A stretch of DNA of 14,326 nucleotides from Temnopleurus reevesii (Eukaryota > Echinodermata > Echinoidea > Temnopleuroida > Temnopleuridae). The stretch lies in the NCBI GenBank assembly GCA_036244855.1, contig BQKZ01006842.1:50764-65089 (forward strand), read 5' to 3'. This document shows positions 8,303 through 14,326 of the stretch, piece by piece. The position numbers were made by a program, and so were the translations under genes. The notes under the pieces were generated by a model. It was not told where the DNA came from. It did no database searches and saw only the letters and a list, made by a program, of their open reading frames with translations. The first letter of the stretch is position 1; every line of letters starts with the position of its first letter.

Positions 8303-11300
8303 CTGTGATGAGATGATAACCGGAAATAAACAGAATTGGATTAAAACAAAATTAGAAAGAAAGACATCACTGTTACCCCTCATCTACATGCATCACGTCC
8401 AATCTGCATATCTGATTGTCGCAAATTTGGTCTCAACAGTTGATTGAGGAGTTAGAGAAAAAAAGTCACAATCAAGAAGAGCACGAAAAAAAAGTTTCAG
8501 CAGCATATCACGGCGAAACATCAAGAGATAGGGGTAAAAGAAAGAAACAACTGAACAGACTGCATCAGCAGAATCCTTCAATCTGAAAGCACAGCTCTTG
8601 ACTAATTATTAAGTTTTCTAGTATTTTACTATGCTGCAGCAAAAAATTGTTTAAGAGATTCTCAAATTGATGTCAATTACTTTCTATCTTGTTCATGTTT
8701 TCACAATCTCTTTCTTGATTCATCTCTGTTTTGAAAGAACCAGGAGCACCATGAATTGGACTTGTGCGCTTTAAATAGCATATTTAAGCTTTTAAATCCA
8801 GCTTTATACTTGATCAGATACAAGAATACATGTATGTTTGGCCAGCTTTCTGTTATGATGGGGATGAAAAATCATGCAAAAGTGTTCATCAAAATAGTTG
8901 GGACAAATAGACTGTATCTTTCTCTATCTAGGAACATTACGAATGTGTTTCCAGAAACATGACATGGATAGTGCAAATTACTGAATTCTCTCATTAATCT
9001 TTATGGCTACTTCTATCATTTATTAATGATTTGTTTTCATATTGTTATACTTCAAAACTTTACAGTAAACATTAAGAAAAAAAACACAAGACACATATGA
9101 ATACTTACATTGATAATACATCGGCCCTGCGATGTCAAGGAAAGGAGAGAAAAAAAAACAGAAACAATTTTTGTTTACATTGAAAATGGTTAGGAGCACT
9201 GTAATTTGAACGAAAGAGTGAGTGAACGAGCATAACTTAGACTATTTAAATAAAATGAAATGCAAATTGTGCCAAAATACAATGTGGATTTTTTTCCTAT
9301 GTAAATTTAACTCTCAGAAAATATTTGTCATGTGGGAGCAAAAGAACCTCCATTTGCTCATTATCTTTGGATAAAATATTTTCTTGGAAAATTGCTAAGT
9401 AGATACTTCATAACTCTGTAAGTTTTGTTCAAATTTGTGAATATTTAATTTTCTGTTGACTTAATTTTGACTTACCATAATATGCGTGAAAAGAATGCAA
9501 TTTGTACTGGGTAGCCAATAATTTGAATAATTATGCCACTGTTTACTTCTTTTTCAAATCTGTGAACATTTTACATTTCTGTTTTTGTCAGTTCTATAGC
9601 TGATATCTAATTTTCTTTAATGAGCAATCTGTTGTTTTCGACTTACCATAATAAACCCCATAAGAGTTCAACTTGTACAACATAGCCATTGATTTGAATA
9701 CTCATGCCTCTGTGTAAGTCTTTTTCAAATCTGTGAACATTTTCTTTGCTGTTGTCAGTTCCAGAATTCACATATAACCATATTCTCTCTATTCTATCAA
9801 ATGAAATTGAGATAATGGTTTAGACTTACCATAATATACCAGAAAAGAGAGCTACTTGAACAGGATAGCCGATGATTTGAATAATCATGCCTGCGATTTG
9901 GAAGCCATCCCAATTGCAAATTTCTACACAAAGCTGTAATTAAAAAAAAAGAAAAACTTGTAATGAATTAAGTTTACATTTCAGGGATCTGTAACATAAA
10001 ATATGCAATTAAACTTACATTAAATATAATGGTAAGTCTGCAGCAAGACATATACCAAAAACATATGATTAATTACCAATTAAGACAAATATAATCAATA
10101 AAATCTTTCAAGTACCATCTAAAAGCACATCTGTTTTCACCTGGATGATAATTTTATAACTATTATTTTTGTTCAAGAGATTGTCTCTCTTTCTCTCTCA
10201 AAAAAAATGTTTGTTACTTTCTATCTTCTTCATGTTTTTCCTATTTGTTTCTCCGGTTGTTCTTGTTTCTAAAGCGCCATGATCACCATATGGTGGACCT
10301 GTACGCTACTGTATATTCAGTAGCCACCATTATTATTATCATCATACCTTCTGTTTGTTACAGCTCAATATGCAGAAAAGTATAATGAAACTTCATGCTT
10401 CAAGAAACAATTGATTTGTAGGAGATTAGCAATATGTCACACATTTCTTACACTACCCACAAAGTAAGATATTTGCTCAGAATAGAAAGCCTTTTTTTTT
10501 TGTAAAATCTGGTTGGTGATTCAAGGCTCCATGAATGGAAAACTTGAATTGTTTGTAACAAAAAAATAATGTTAATGCAATTCTTTAACCAGGGTAGCCG
10601 CTTCAGTTCTTCAAAGTGTTCTCCAAGCAGGCTCTGCAACAACATACGTAGAGCTACATGTATCAATATCCGGGTTTATTGGACTCAAGCATCCAAGCAT
10701 ACAATGTATGCACAATTTCCACTCCCTAGGGAGTATTCCAGCAGGGCGTGACAAGGCGCTCAAGGCTTACCTTGAAATTGACGACAAGAACGCAACCAGT
10801 TGTGACAATAGTTCCAAATGACCAAAGACCATAACTCTGTAGATAGAATATAAAATAAAATCTAGTGGTGATTAACAAAATTTACTATTTCTATGTAGAT
10901 ACTAAATTGAGTAAAAATAGATGCTAAATCTTCTAATTCAGATTCAAGTGAAAACAAAAGGACTAGAATAAACATAATTTCAATGTAAAACCTGTACTAC
11001 AGATAGCGTTCTGCTTTACACTGCCTTCAGTGAATGTGATTAATGTAGATTTCGAACAATGAATCACATATCTCAATCACTTCTATTGAAAACAAAGCAA
11101 GATTTTTTTTATTTTTGTTTATGCTGCATGAATATTGGCTTATCAATAGCGAGACACATACAAAGATCAATTCATAGTGCCATAACAACCATTGTAGGCC
11201 CAAAAGCATTCTTTTATCTGACCCAGGGGATGTTTTACCAAATCATTCTTAAATTTTATAAAAGACTTTAAGAAAGACTGGAGCACGTTAACGAGTGTTA

Positions 11301-13061
11301 TACGCATGGGATTCTCGATTATTTAGCACAACAACTGATACCAGTCGTGCGTAAAGTCATTCTTAAAGTCTTTTGTAACTTGGTAAAACACCGCCCCGAA
11401 ACCATACAACTTACCTTCATATTTTGCATGAGAGGAATATCATCTTTGGGAAGGAGTAAAAAGGAGTAAAAAGCCCCAAAATATCTGAAAATAACTTCTC
11501 ATGTCTTAATTCACGTCTTGTTGTTGTTACAACTTTTACTGAAAATGACTTTTCAGATTGTATTGCTCAGATTATTTTTTACTTTGATTATTTTTAGTTT
11601 GAGTAAATGGCAGAATTAAAAAAAAAATCATGACACCATTTTGCAGGCCAAGCATTTTTTTTTTTATCAGACATAGGGGGTGTTGTTCAAAATCTACTGC
11701 AAATCAACTGCAACTTTGTAAATTGTAACGCGCATTTTCATTCGCGCACGGTATGCACATTCAACAAGATACGCATGAAGCAATGATTTTGATTGGCGCG
11801 TTCCGATCAACTTCAACTTGCGATCAATTGCAACTTTTGAACAACAACCCCATAGAACCATGCAACTTACCTTCATATTTTGCATGAGAGGAATATCATC
11901 TTTGACAAGCAACATTGCTCCAAAGAAGAATACTATTGACTGGTAGATACCTGAAACAAGTAAGATTCAAATGCATTTTTTTTTTCAGTTTCAGTTTAGG
12001 TAATTTTTATTTCCAATCAAATCAAAATATAATAAAACATTCAATTACAAAGTTCCAAATTGATACATAAATCAATTCATACATTAAAAGTCAACATGAG
12101 ATACAATATAAGTTCTAACACAACAAAAATTATGATGGGAGTGGAAATGAAAGGGTCCACTTAAAAGTTTCGCTTGCAGAGTGTATACCCCTCAAAAAAT
12201 TGTTGTTTTTAGTTGTTGTTAGTAATGATAAGTAGAAAAAATAAATTCTCAAGAATTAACTGATCCAAGACAGGAATATTTTGCAGCAAACTTCATCACT
12301 GTAAATTACTAATTTGGCAACACTAAAATGTTCAATTCTTTTTATAAAACATTTCAATGCAGTACATGTAGAATGTTATCAAATTGAAGCTTTGTCACAC
12401 AAAAGCGTGGCTGCTAAAACGTTAAAAGTTATCAATTTGCGTACAAACTAGAGATTATAGAATATTAAATGTATTGCCAATTCAAGGATTTGAAACAATT
12501 TGGTGATTATTTTCATTAATAACTGCAACTTGCAATTGATTGCAACCTTCTAGCAAAAACCCTTAAACTACATTGTACATGTACATCTGCAACTTACAAT
12601 GCCCAATACAACCCAGTAACAATTATTCCAAATTTTGAAGTATGCATAACCTAAATCTTCTTTATAAGTATATATGGGCTGGAAAATATTGCTCAAAGAT
12701 ACCAAACAGTGATATTGGTAACGCACACAATTTTCACTCGCACAGTCTCGGCTCTTTAAAGGATGCATATGAAGCAATGATTTTGATTATCGCATGCTGA
12801 TCAATTGAAACTTGCAATTGATCACATCTTTCTAGCAACACTACCTAGATTACATCCGCAAACCACACACTTACCCAATACAACCCAGTAACAGTTTTTC
12901 CACATTTTGAAGTAGGCATTACGCTGATTCTCTTTGTATAACCGGGGATTCTTTAGGAGCATGTCGGCGGGAAGATGTTGCTCAAAGATTCCGAAGAGTA
13001 AGATTGGTAACGCACAGAATGTGATGTTATACATCGTCAAGTACAAGCTGTCGAACATGGG
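8137..13061 (-). CDS. P4-ATPase (phospholipid flippase), C-terminal membrane part, six exons
   Basis: Exons 13061-12875, 11950-11871, 10836-10771, 9933-9830, 9126-9109 and 8302-8137 join in frame into 207 codons. The product matches the end of type IV P-type ATPases, which flip phospholipids to the cytoplasmic leaflet. Visible hallmarks are YLTMYN then ALPILLFGIFEQ (M6), the loop with L..NPRLYK, YWVVLGIYQSIVFFFGA (M7), WSFGTIVTTGCVLVVNFK (M8), QIIGYPVQVALFSGILW (M9), and a last helix ending SFLPDYIFKTICYYFYPS (M10). YLTMYN, FFFGA and the LPD before the basic end resemble the ATP11 class best; ATP10 is the main alternative. The actuator, phosphorylation (DKTG) and nucleotide-binding parts and M1-M5 are not in the window. 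P4-ATPases usually need a CDC50/TMEM30 partner; none is seen here. Exon F ends in a donor, so the C-terminal tail lies further left. Confidence 0.92.
8303..9108 (-). other. Intron between exons E and F
   Basis: GT donor at 9108-9107 (GTAAGT), AG acceptor at 8304-8303. It contains one interspersed repeat (8650-8810). Small open frames inside (for example 8756-8962 plus) fall in this repeat and look spurious. Confidence 0.8.
8650..8810. repeat. Interspersed repeat, copy 1
   Basis: It shares an ordered set of words with 10180-10345: TTACTTTCTATCTT, TTCATGTTTT, a pyrimidine stretch, GCACCATGA/GCGCCATGA, GGACTTGTGCGCT/GGACCTGTACGCT and a following TATA-rich end. No coding capacity is evident. The type (SINE or MITE) cannot be settled from two diverged copies. 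Confidence 0.5.
9109..9126 (-). CDS. Flippase microexon E, 18 nt
   Basis: The minus strand has a strong pyrimidine tract (TTTTTTTTTCTCTCCTTTCC) then GACATCGCAG, the 18-nt exon, and the consensus donor GTAAGT. Its first base completes the Trp codon (TG|G) left by exon D; five codons (ADVLS) follow; its last two bases start an Ile completed by exon F. Skipping it removes exactly six codons and keeps the frame. It lies in the M9-M10 connection, where P4-ATPases vary in length. Confidence 0.75.
9476..9537 (-). pseudogene. Extra copy of M9-coding exon half (D')
   Basis: 62 nt matching 9891-9830 of exon D without indels, followed by the same donor GGTAAGTC. It encodes GIIIQIIGYPVQIAFFSRIL(W), against GMIIQIIGYPVQVALFSGIL(W) in exon D. 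By eye 13 bases differ: three at first, none at second and ten at third codon positions, the pattern left by selection on protein. The upstream part shares TTCACAGATTTGAAAAAGA with D'' rather than the LCVEICNWDG part of exon D. I find no acceptor giving the phase 0 that exon C requires. It could be a once-coding copy now decayed, or an alternative exon spliced in a way I cannot see. Confidence 0.7.
9647..9708 (-). pseudogene. Extra copy of M9-coding exon half (D'')
   Basis: 62 nt, indel-free match to exon D and D', with donor GGTAAGTC. It reads GMSIQINGYVVQVELLWGLL(W), open but with polar or odd replacements (Asn, Glu) in the membrane helix. Differences from exon D are spread over all codon positions, unlike D'. 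Donor-to-donor spacing (9475, 9646, 9829) is 171 and 183 bp, a tandem array. A fourth, eroded unit may lie just left of D' (9424-9470), where the intronic part recurs. Confidence 0.68.
9830..9933 (-). CDS. Flippase exon D (end of M8, M9)
   Basis: 104 nt from acceptor TTTTTTTTTAATTACAG to donor TATG|GTAAGTC. Phase 0 start, 34 codons plus TG of a split Trp. It encodes LCVEICNWDGFQIA and then the M9 helix GMIIQIIGYPVQVALFSGIL. The W/Y-W/D-x-F pattern and the GIL-W end match the LALDTHYWTW...GGIIW region of ATP11-type flippases. Two more copies of its 3' 62 nt follow downstream in the intron. Confidence 0.9.
9984..10115. mobile_element. Diverged copy of the TCTGTAACATAAAAGA MITE
   Basis: GGGATCTGTAACATAAAATA and TGCAATTAAACTTAC followed by GGTAAGTCTGC align in order with 5522-5580. 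The right half is more diverged, and the closing inverted end is only recognisable as AATCAATAAAATCTTT. It lies in the intron between exons C and D. Confidence 0.6.
10180..10345. repeat. Interspersed repeat, copy 2
   Basis: Relative of 8650-8810, here with a tail of TTATTATTATCATCAT. A trinucleotide tail after a GCGC/TACGCT-type word resembles tails of small interspersed repeats in marine invertebrates (recollection, not a search). Confidence 0.5.
10575..10762. repeat. GC-richer candidate repeat abutting exon C
   Basis: This block (AACCAGGGTAGCCGCTTCAG ... GGGAGTATTCCAGCAGGGCG) differs in composition from the intron around it and ends about 9 bp from the exon C donor. It contains the perfect 14-bp palindrome ACTCCCTAGGGAGT and the near-palindrome GCATACAATGTATGC. 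Frames are open on both strands but carry no recognised domain. I infer an inserted repeat; there is no second copy in the window. Confidence 0.4.
10771..10836 (-). CDS. Flippase exon C (M8)
   Basis: 66 nt, phase 0 to phase 0, acceptor ATATTCTATCTACAG, donor AAG|GTAAGC. It encodes SYGLWSFGTIVTTGCVLVVN and FK. The W-x-FGT motif at the start of M8 is shared with ATP11-type flippases. Skipping it would keep the frame but delete a helix. Confidence 0.9.
11226..11397. mobile_element. Foldback element, family 1, fairly complete
   Basis: It starts GGGGATGTTTTACCAAATCA and ends with the inverse GGTAAAACACCGCCCC. The inner arms share AAAGACTTTAAG and its inverse. The centre has GATTCTCGATTATTTAGCAC and CTGATACCAGTCGTGCGTAA, shared with 2684-2854 and 4054-4210. 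It ends 17 bp downstream (in transcript sense) of the duplicate exon B'. Confidence 0.75.
11415..11484 (-). pseudogene. Decayed duplicate of exon B (B')
   Basis: The 3' 35 nt and the donor are identical to exon B (AAAGATGATATTCCTCTCAT onward to AAG|GTAAGTTG). The 5' half has diverged and carries the tandem 10-mer GGAGTAAAAA. An acceptor TTATTTTCAG lies at 11494-11485. Used with it, the exon is 70 nt rather than 80; after exon A it would read out of frame and hit TGA. A different start could not keep the M7 helix intact. Confidence 0.8.
11676..11851. mobile_element. MITE with GGGGGTGTTGTTCAAAA ends
   Basis: 176 bp, starting GGGGGTGTTGTTCAAAAT and ending TTTTGAACAACAACCCC, with ATA on both flanks. 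The interior has TTGATCGCAAGTTG-type inverted words and CG-rich patches (AACGCGCATT, TTCGCGCACG). No coding capacity beyond a short spurious frame. Related fragments lie at 12522-12561 and 12764-12845. It ends 19 bp from the exon B donor. Confidence 0.8.
11871..11950 (-). CDS. Flippase exon B (M7)
   Basis: 80 nt from acceptor TTACTTGTTTCAG to donor AAG|GTAAGT. Two bases complete a Gly codon opened by exon A; 26 codons follow to phase 0. It encodes IYQSIVFFFGAMLLVKDDIP and LMQNMK. The VFFFGA word in M7 is a strong match to ATP11-type flippases. Confidence 0.93.
11951..12601 (-). other. Intron sequence between exons A and B
   Basis: Mostly AT-rich, with no exon-like stretch apart from the decayed exon A copy just beyond it (12602-12730). 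Positions 12522-12561 hold TGCAACTTGCAATTGATTGC and CTAGCAAAAACCC, an eroded end of the 11676-11851 type of MITE. Confidence 0.6.
12602..12730 (-). pseudogene. Decayed 3' copy of exon A (A')
   Basis: On the minus strand it aligns with exon A from CTGTGCGTTACCAAT to the end, TACTGGGTTGTATTGG. Frameshifts split the reading: CALPISLFGIFEQYFPA is in one frame and AYFKIWNNCYWVVLG in another. The donor is disrupted (GGGCATTGTAAG in place of GGGTAAGT), and the first part of exon A with its acceptor is missing. It cannot be a working exon. Confidence 0.85.
12764..12845. mobile_element. Fragment of the GTTGTTCAAAA-type MITE
   Basis: ATGAAGCAATGATTTTGATT, then a GATCAATTGAAACTTG and CTAGCAACAC end, aligns with the right half of 11676-11851 (about 11772-11851). 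The left half is missing or replaced by exon A' sequence, so the duplicated exon and this MITE half travelled or decayed together. Confidence 0.6.
12875..13061 (-). CDS. Flippase exon A (M6 and M6-M7 loop)
   Basis: 187 nt from acceptor TCTATTCCATCACAG to donor TTGG|GTAAGT. Phase 0 start, 62 codons plus one base. It encodes PMFDSLYLTMYNITFCALPI, then LLFGIFEQ, the cytoplasmic loop PADMLLKNPRLYKENQRNAY and KNCYWVVL. The (L/F)YD/FDS..LT.YN...PI.......EQ pattern and the L..(D/N)P.LY loop motif are diagnostic of P4-ATPases. The preceding exons (M1-M5 and the cytoplasmic domains) are outside the window. Confidence 0.95.
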
Positions 13062-13181
13062 CTGTGATGGAATAGAAACAAATCAACATTTGAATACAAA
13101 TTCCTTTTATTGAGTGCAAGACGATACTGCTTGTAGTATCGAAAATGAATTGAGTTCCTTAGTTACTGCTTAACACAATAT

Positions 13182-13272
13182 GTAGATGTTGATCAAAGAT
13201 TCCGACGAGTTAGATTGGTAACGCACAGAATGTGATGTTATACATTGTCAAGTACAAGCTGTCGAACATGGG
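13182..13272 (-). pseudogene. 5' partial duplicate of exon A with in-frame stop (A'')
   Basis: It starts at a good acceptor (CTGATTATTTACAG) and is nearly identical to exon A for about 85 nt, reading PMFDSLYLTMYNITFCALPI and then TAA (13212-13210) where exon A has TTA (Leu). It diverges after GATCAACATCTACA, and no consensus donor follows closely. If spliced in, it would end the protein within M6. Its high identity to exon A indicates a recent duplication. Confidence 0.88.
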
Positions 13273-13683
13273 CTGTAAATAATCAGAAAATGAGAGAATA
13301 TCGAAATGATAATTCTTTTCGTTGTCTGCAGGAGGATAAAGTTTGAAGTGACAAAACGCATAGGGTTCCTAAGTTAAAGTGGAATACACTTGGGATCGTT
13401 AATAAAGGCTTATTATATATGAGTATGGTCCTGGAGGTGTATATAACACTTTGGGATTCATTTCCGTTCATAAAAATATCATTTAAATCAGAAAAATGAA
13501 ATTTTCTGATTTACCCCCCACGTAGTTCATTGCGTGGGGTCATTTCCTAGAGCGAGTGCACCCATTTGGTTGTGACGTCACGATATAGCTTCCATAGATT
13601 TGACCAGTTGTTTTATGTACGCTTGTACACTAAAATCCATGTTTTTTAAACTGAGATACATGTATTTAGACTTTTTCAAACTA
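13273..13683. other. Non-exonic stretch with a hairpin and a CRE-like palindrome
   Basis: No exon recognised. A CCCCACG/CGTGGGG hairpin with a 10-nt loop lies at 13516-13539. The perfect palindrome GTGACGTCAC (13572-13581) contains the CRE consensus TGACGTCA. Inside an intron these may be chance or part of an unrecognised repeat. Confidence 0.5.
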
Positions 13684-14326
13684 ATTTGTCAAAGAAACAG
13701 TACGAGGATAGCATAAATGAAAAACAAAAGGATGACAAAGGGATAGACATTAATCTGGATACAATAAACGAAGAATAACAAAAGAATAGACGGAAACTGA
13801 GGAAACAATAAACGATAACCAAAGAATAATAGGATAGACAGAAAATGATGATAGAATAAATGAAAAACAAAGGATAACAAAAAGGATAGACATTAATGTG
13901 GATAGAATAAGCAATAAACGAAGAATAACGTAGGAATAAACATAAAAAGATGATAGAATATGTGAAAAACAAAGAATAACATAAGGATGGACAGAAAATA
14001 AAGATAGAATAAGCGATAAACAAAGAATAACATAAGGTTAGACAGAAAATGAGGATAGAATATCTTACAAACGAAGGATAACATAAGGATAGACAGAAAA
14101 TGCGGATAAAATAAACGAAAAACAAAGAATTACAAAAGGATAGACAGAAAATGAAGATAGAATAAGCGATAAACAAAAATAATAACATAAGGATAGATAG
14201 AACATATGAAAAACAAAGAATAACAAAAGGATAGACGAATAGAATAAATGAAAAACAAAGGATAACAAAGAGGATAGACATTAATGTGGATAGAATAAAC
14301 GAAAAACAAAGAATAACAAAATGATA
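13684..14326. repeat. AT-rich minisatellite, units of about 40-55 bp
   Basis: About 12-13 irregular units built from GGATAGACAGAAAATG, AGGATAGAATAAACGA and AAAACAAAGAATAACA. The GATAGAC word recurs, for example at 13742, 13830, 13886, 14093, 14139, 14230 and 14273, and the array runs off the right edge. Spacing varies from about 42 to 54 bp. A 201-codon open frame on the minus strand (14281-13676) is a by-product of the repeat: it consists of Phe, Leu, Ile, Tyr, Ser and Cys in a 16-17 residue period. Confidence 0.9.

Noticed and set aside
11415..11484. B' as a working alternative to exon B
   Set aside because: With its visible acceptor it is 70 nt long, shifts the frame after exon A and meets TGA.
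13676..14281. 201-aa open frame on the minus strand
   Set aside because: It lies wholly in a minisatellite, has a 16-17 residue low-complexity period, and has no signal or domain I can recognise.
1..14326. CRISPR arrays, bacterial operons, rRNA genes or viral genes
   Set aside because: There are no regularly spaced identical repeats with unique spacers, no long prokaryote-style genes and no rRNA or viral protein signatures. All recognisable coding sequence is spliced.

Overview
This is eukaryotic nuclear DNA, most likely from an invertebrate animal. Evidence: AT-rich sequence with small coding islands, GT-AG introns with pyrimidine-rich acceptors, a tRNA-derived SINE and many short foldback (MITE-type) elements. 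The texture (many MITEs, ACATGTA-type words, locally 2% divergent duplicates) suggests a highly polymorphic marine invertebrate such as a sea urchin. That is inference; nothing in the window fixes the species.

The one gene I can support lies on the minus strand between 13061 and 8137. Six exons (13061-12875, 11950-11871, 10836-10771, 9933-9830, 9126-9109, 8302-8137) join without a frame break into 207 codons. They encode the C-terminal membrane region (about M6 to M10) of a P4-type ATPase (phospholipid flippase), closest in my judgement to the ATP11 class. The catalytic part lies beyond the right edge. The last supported exon ends in a good donor, so the gene should continue to the left; two weak C-terminal exon candidates are noted (849-905 and the GC-rich island 5021-5151).

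The most unusual feature is that several exons of this gene exist in extra, partly decayed copies inside the introns. Exon A (M6 and the M6-M7 loop) has a 5' half copy with an in-frame stop at 13182-13272 and a frameshifted 3' copy at 12602-12730. Exon B (M7) has a copy at 11415-11484. The M9-coding part of exon D is present three times in a row (9830-9891, 9647-9708, 9476-9537), each 62 nt with an intact donor. One copy differs from the functional exon almost only at third codon positions.

The left half (2310-7572) is a direct duplication. Copy 1 is 2310 to about 5020; copy 2 starts at 5153, immediately after the only N in the window (5152). The copies differ mainly by insertions: different foldback elements at one site, a hAT-like element in copy 2 only, nested foldbacks in copy 1 only, and a rearranged head-to-head SINE pair at the same target in both. 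This could be a real tandem duplication or two haplotypes placed side by side in the assembly. The right end (13684-14326) is a minisatellite of roughly 50-bp units. I recognise nothing functional in 1-2309 apart from the weak exon candidate.
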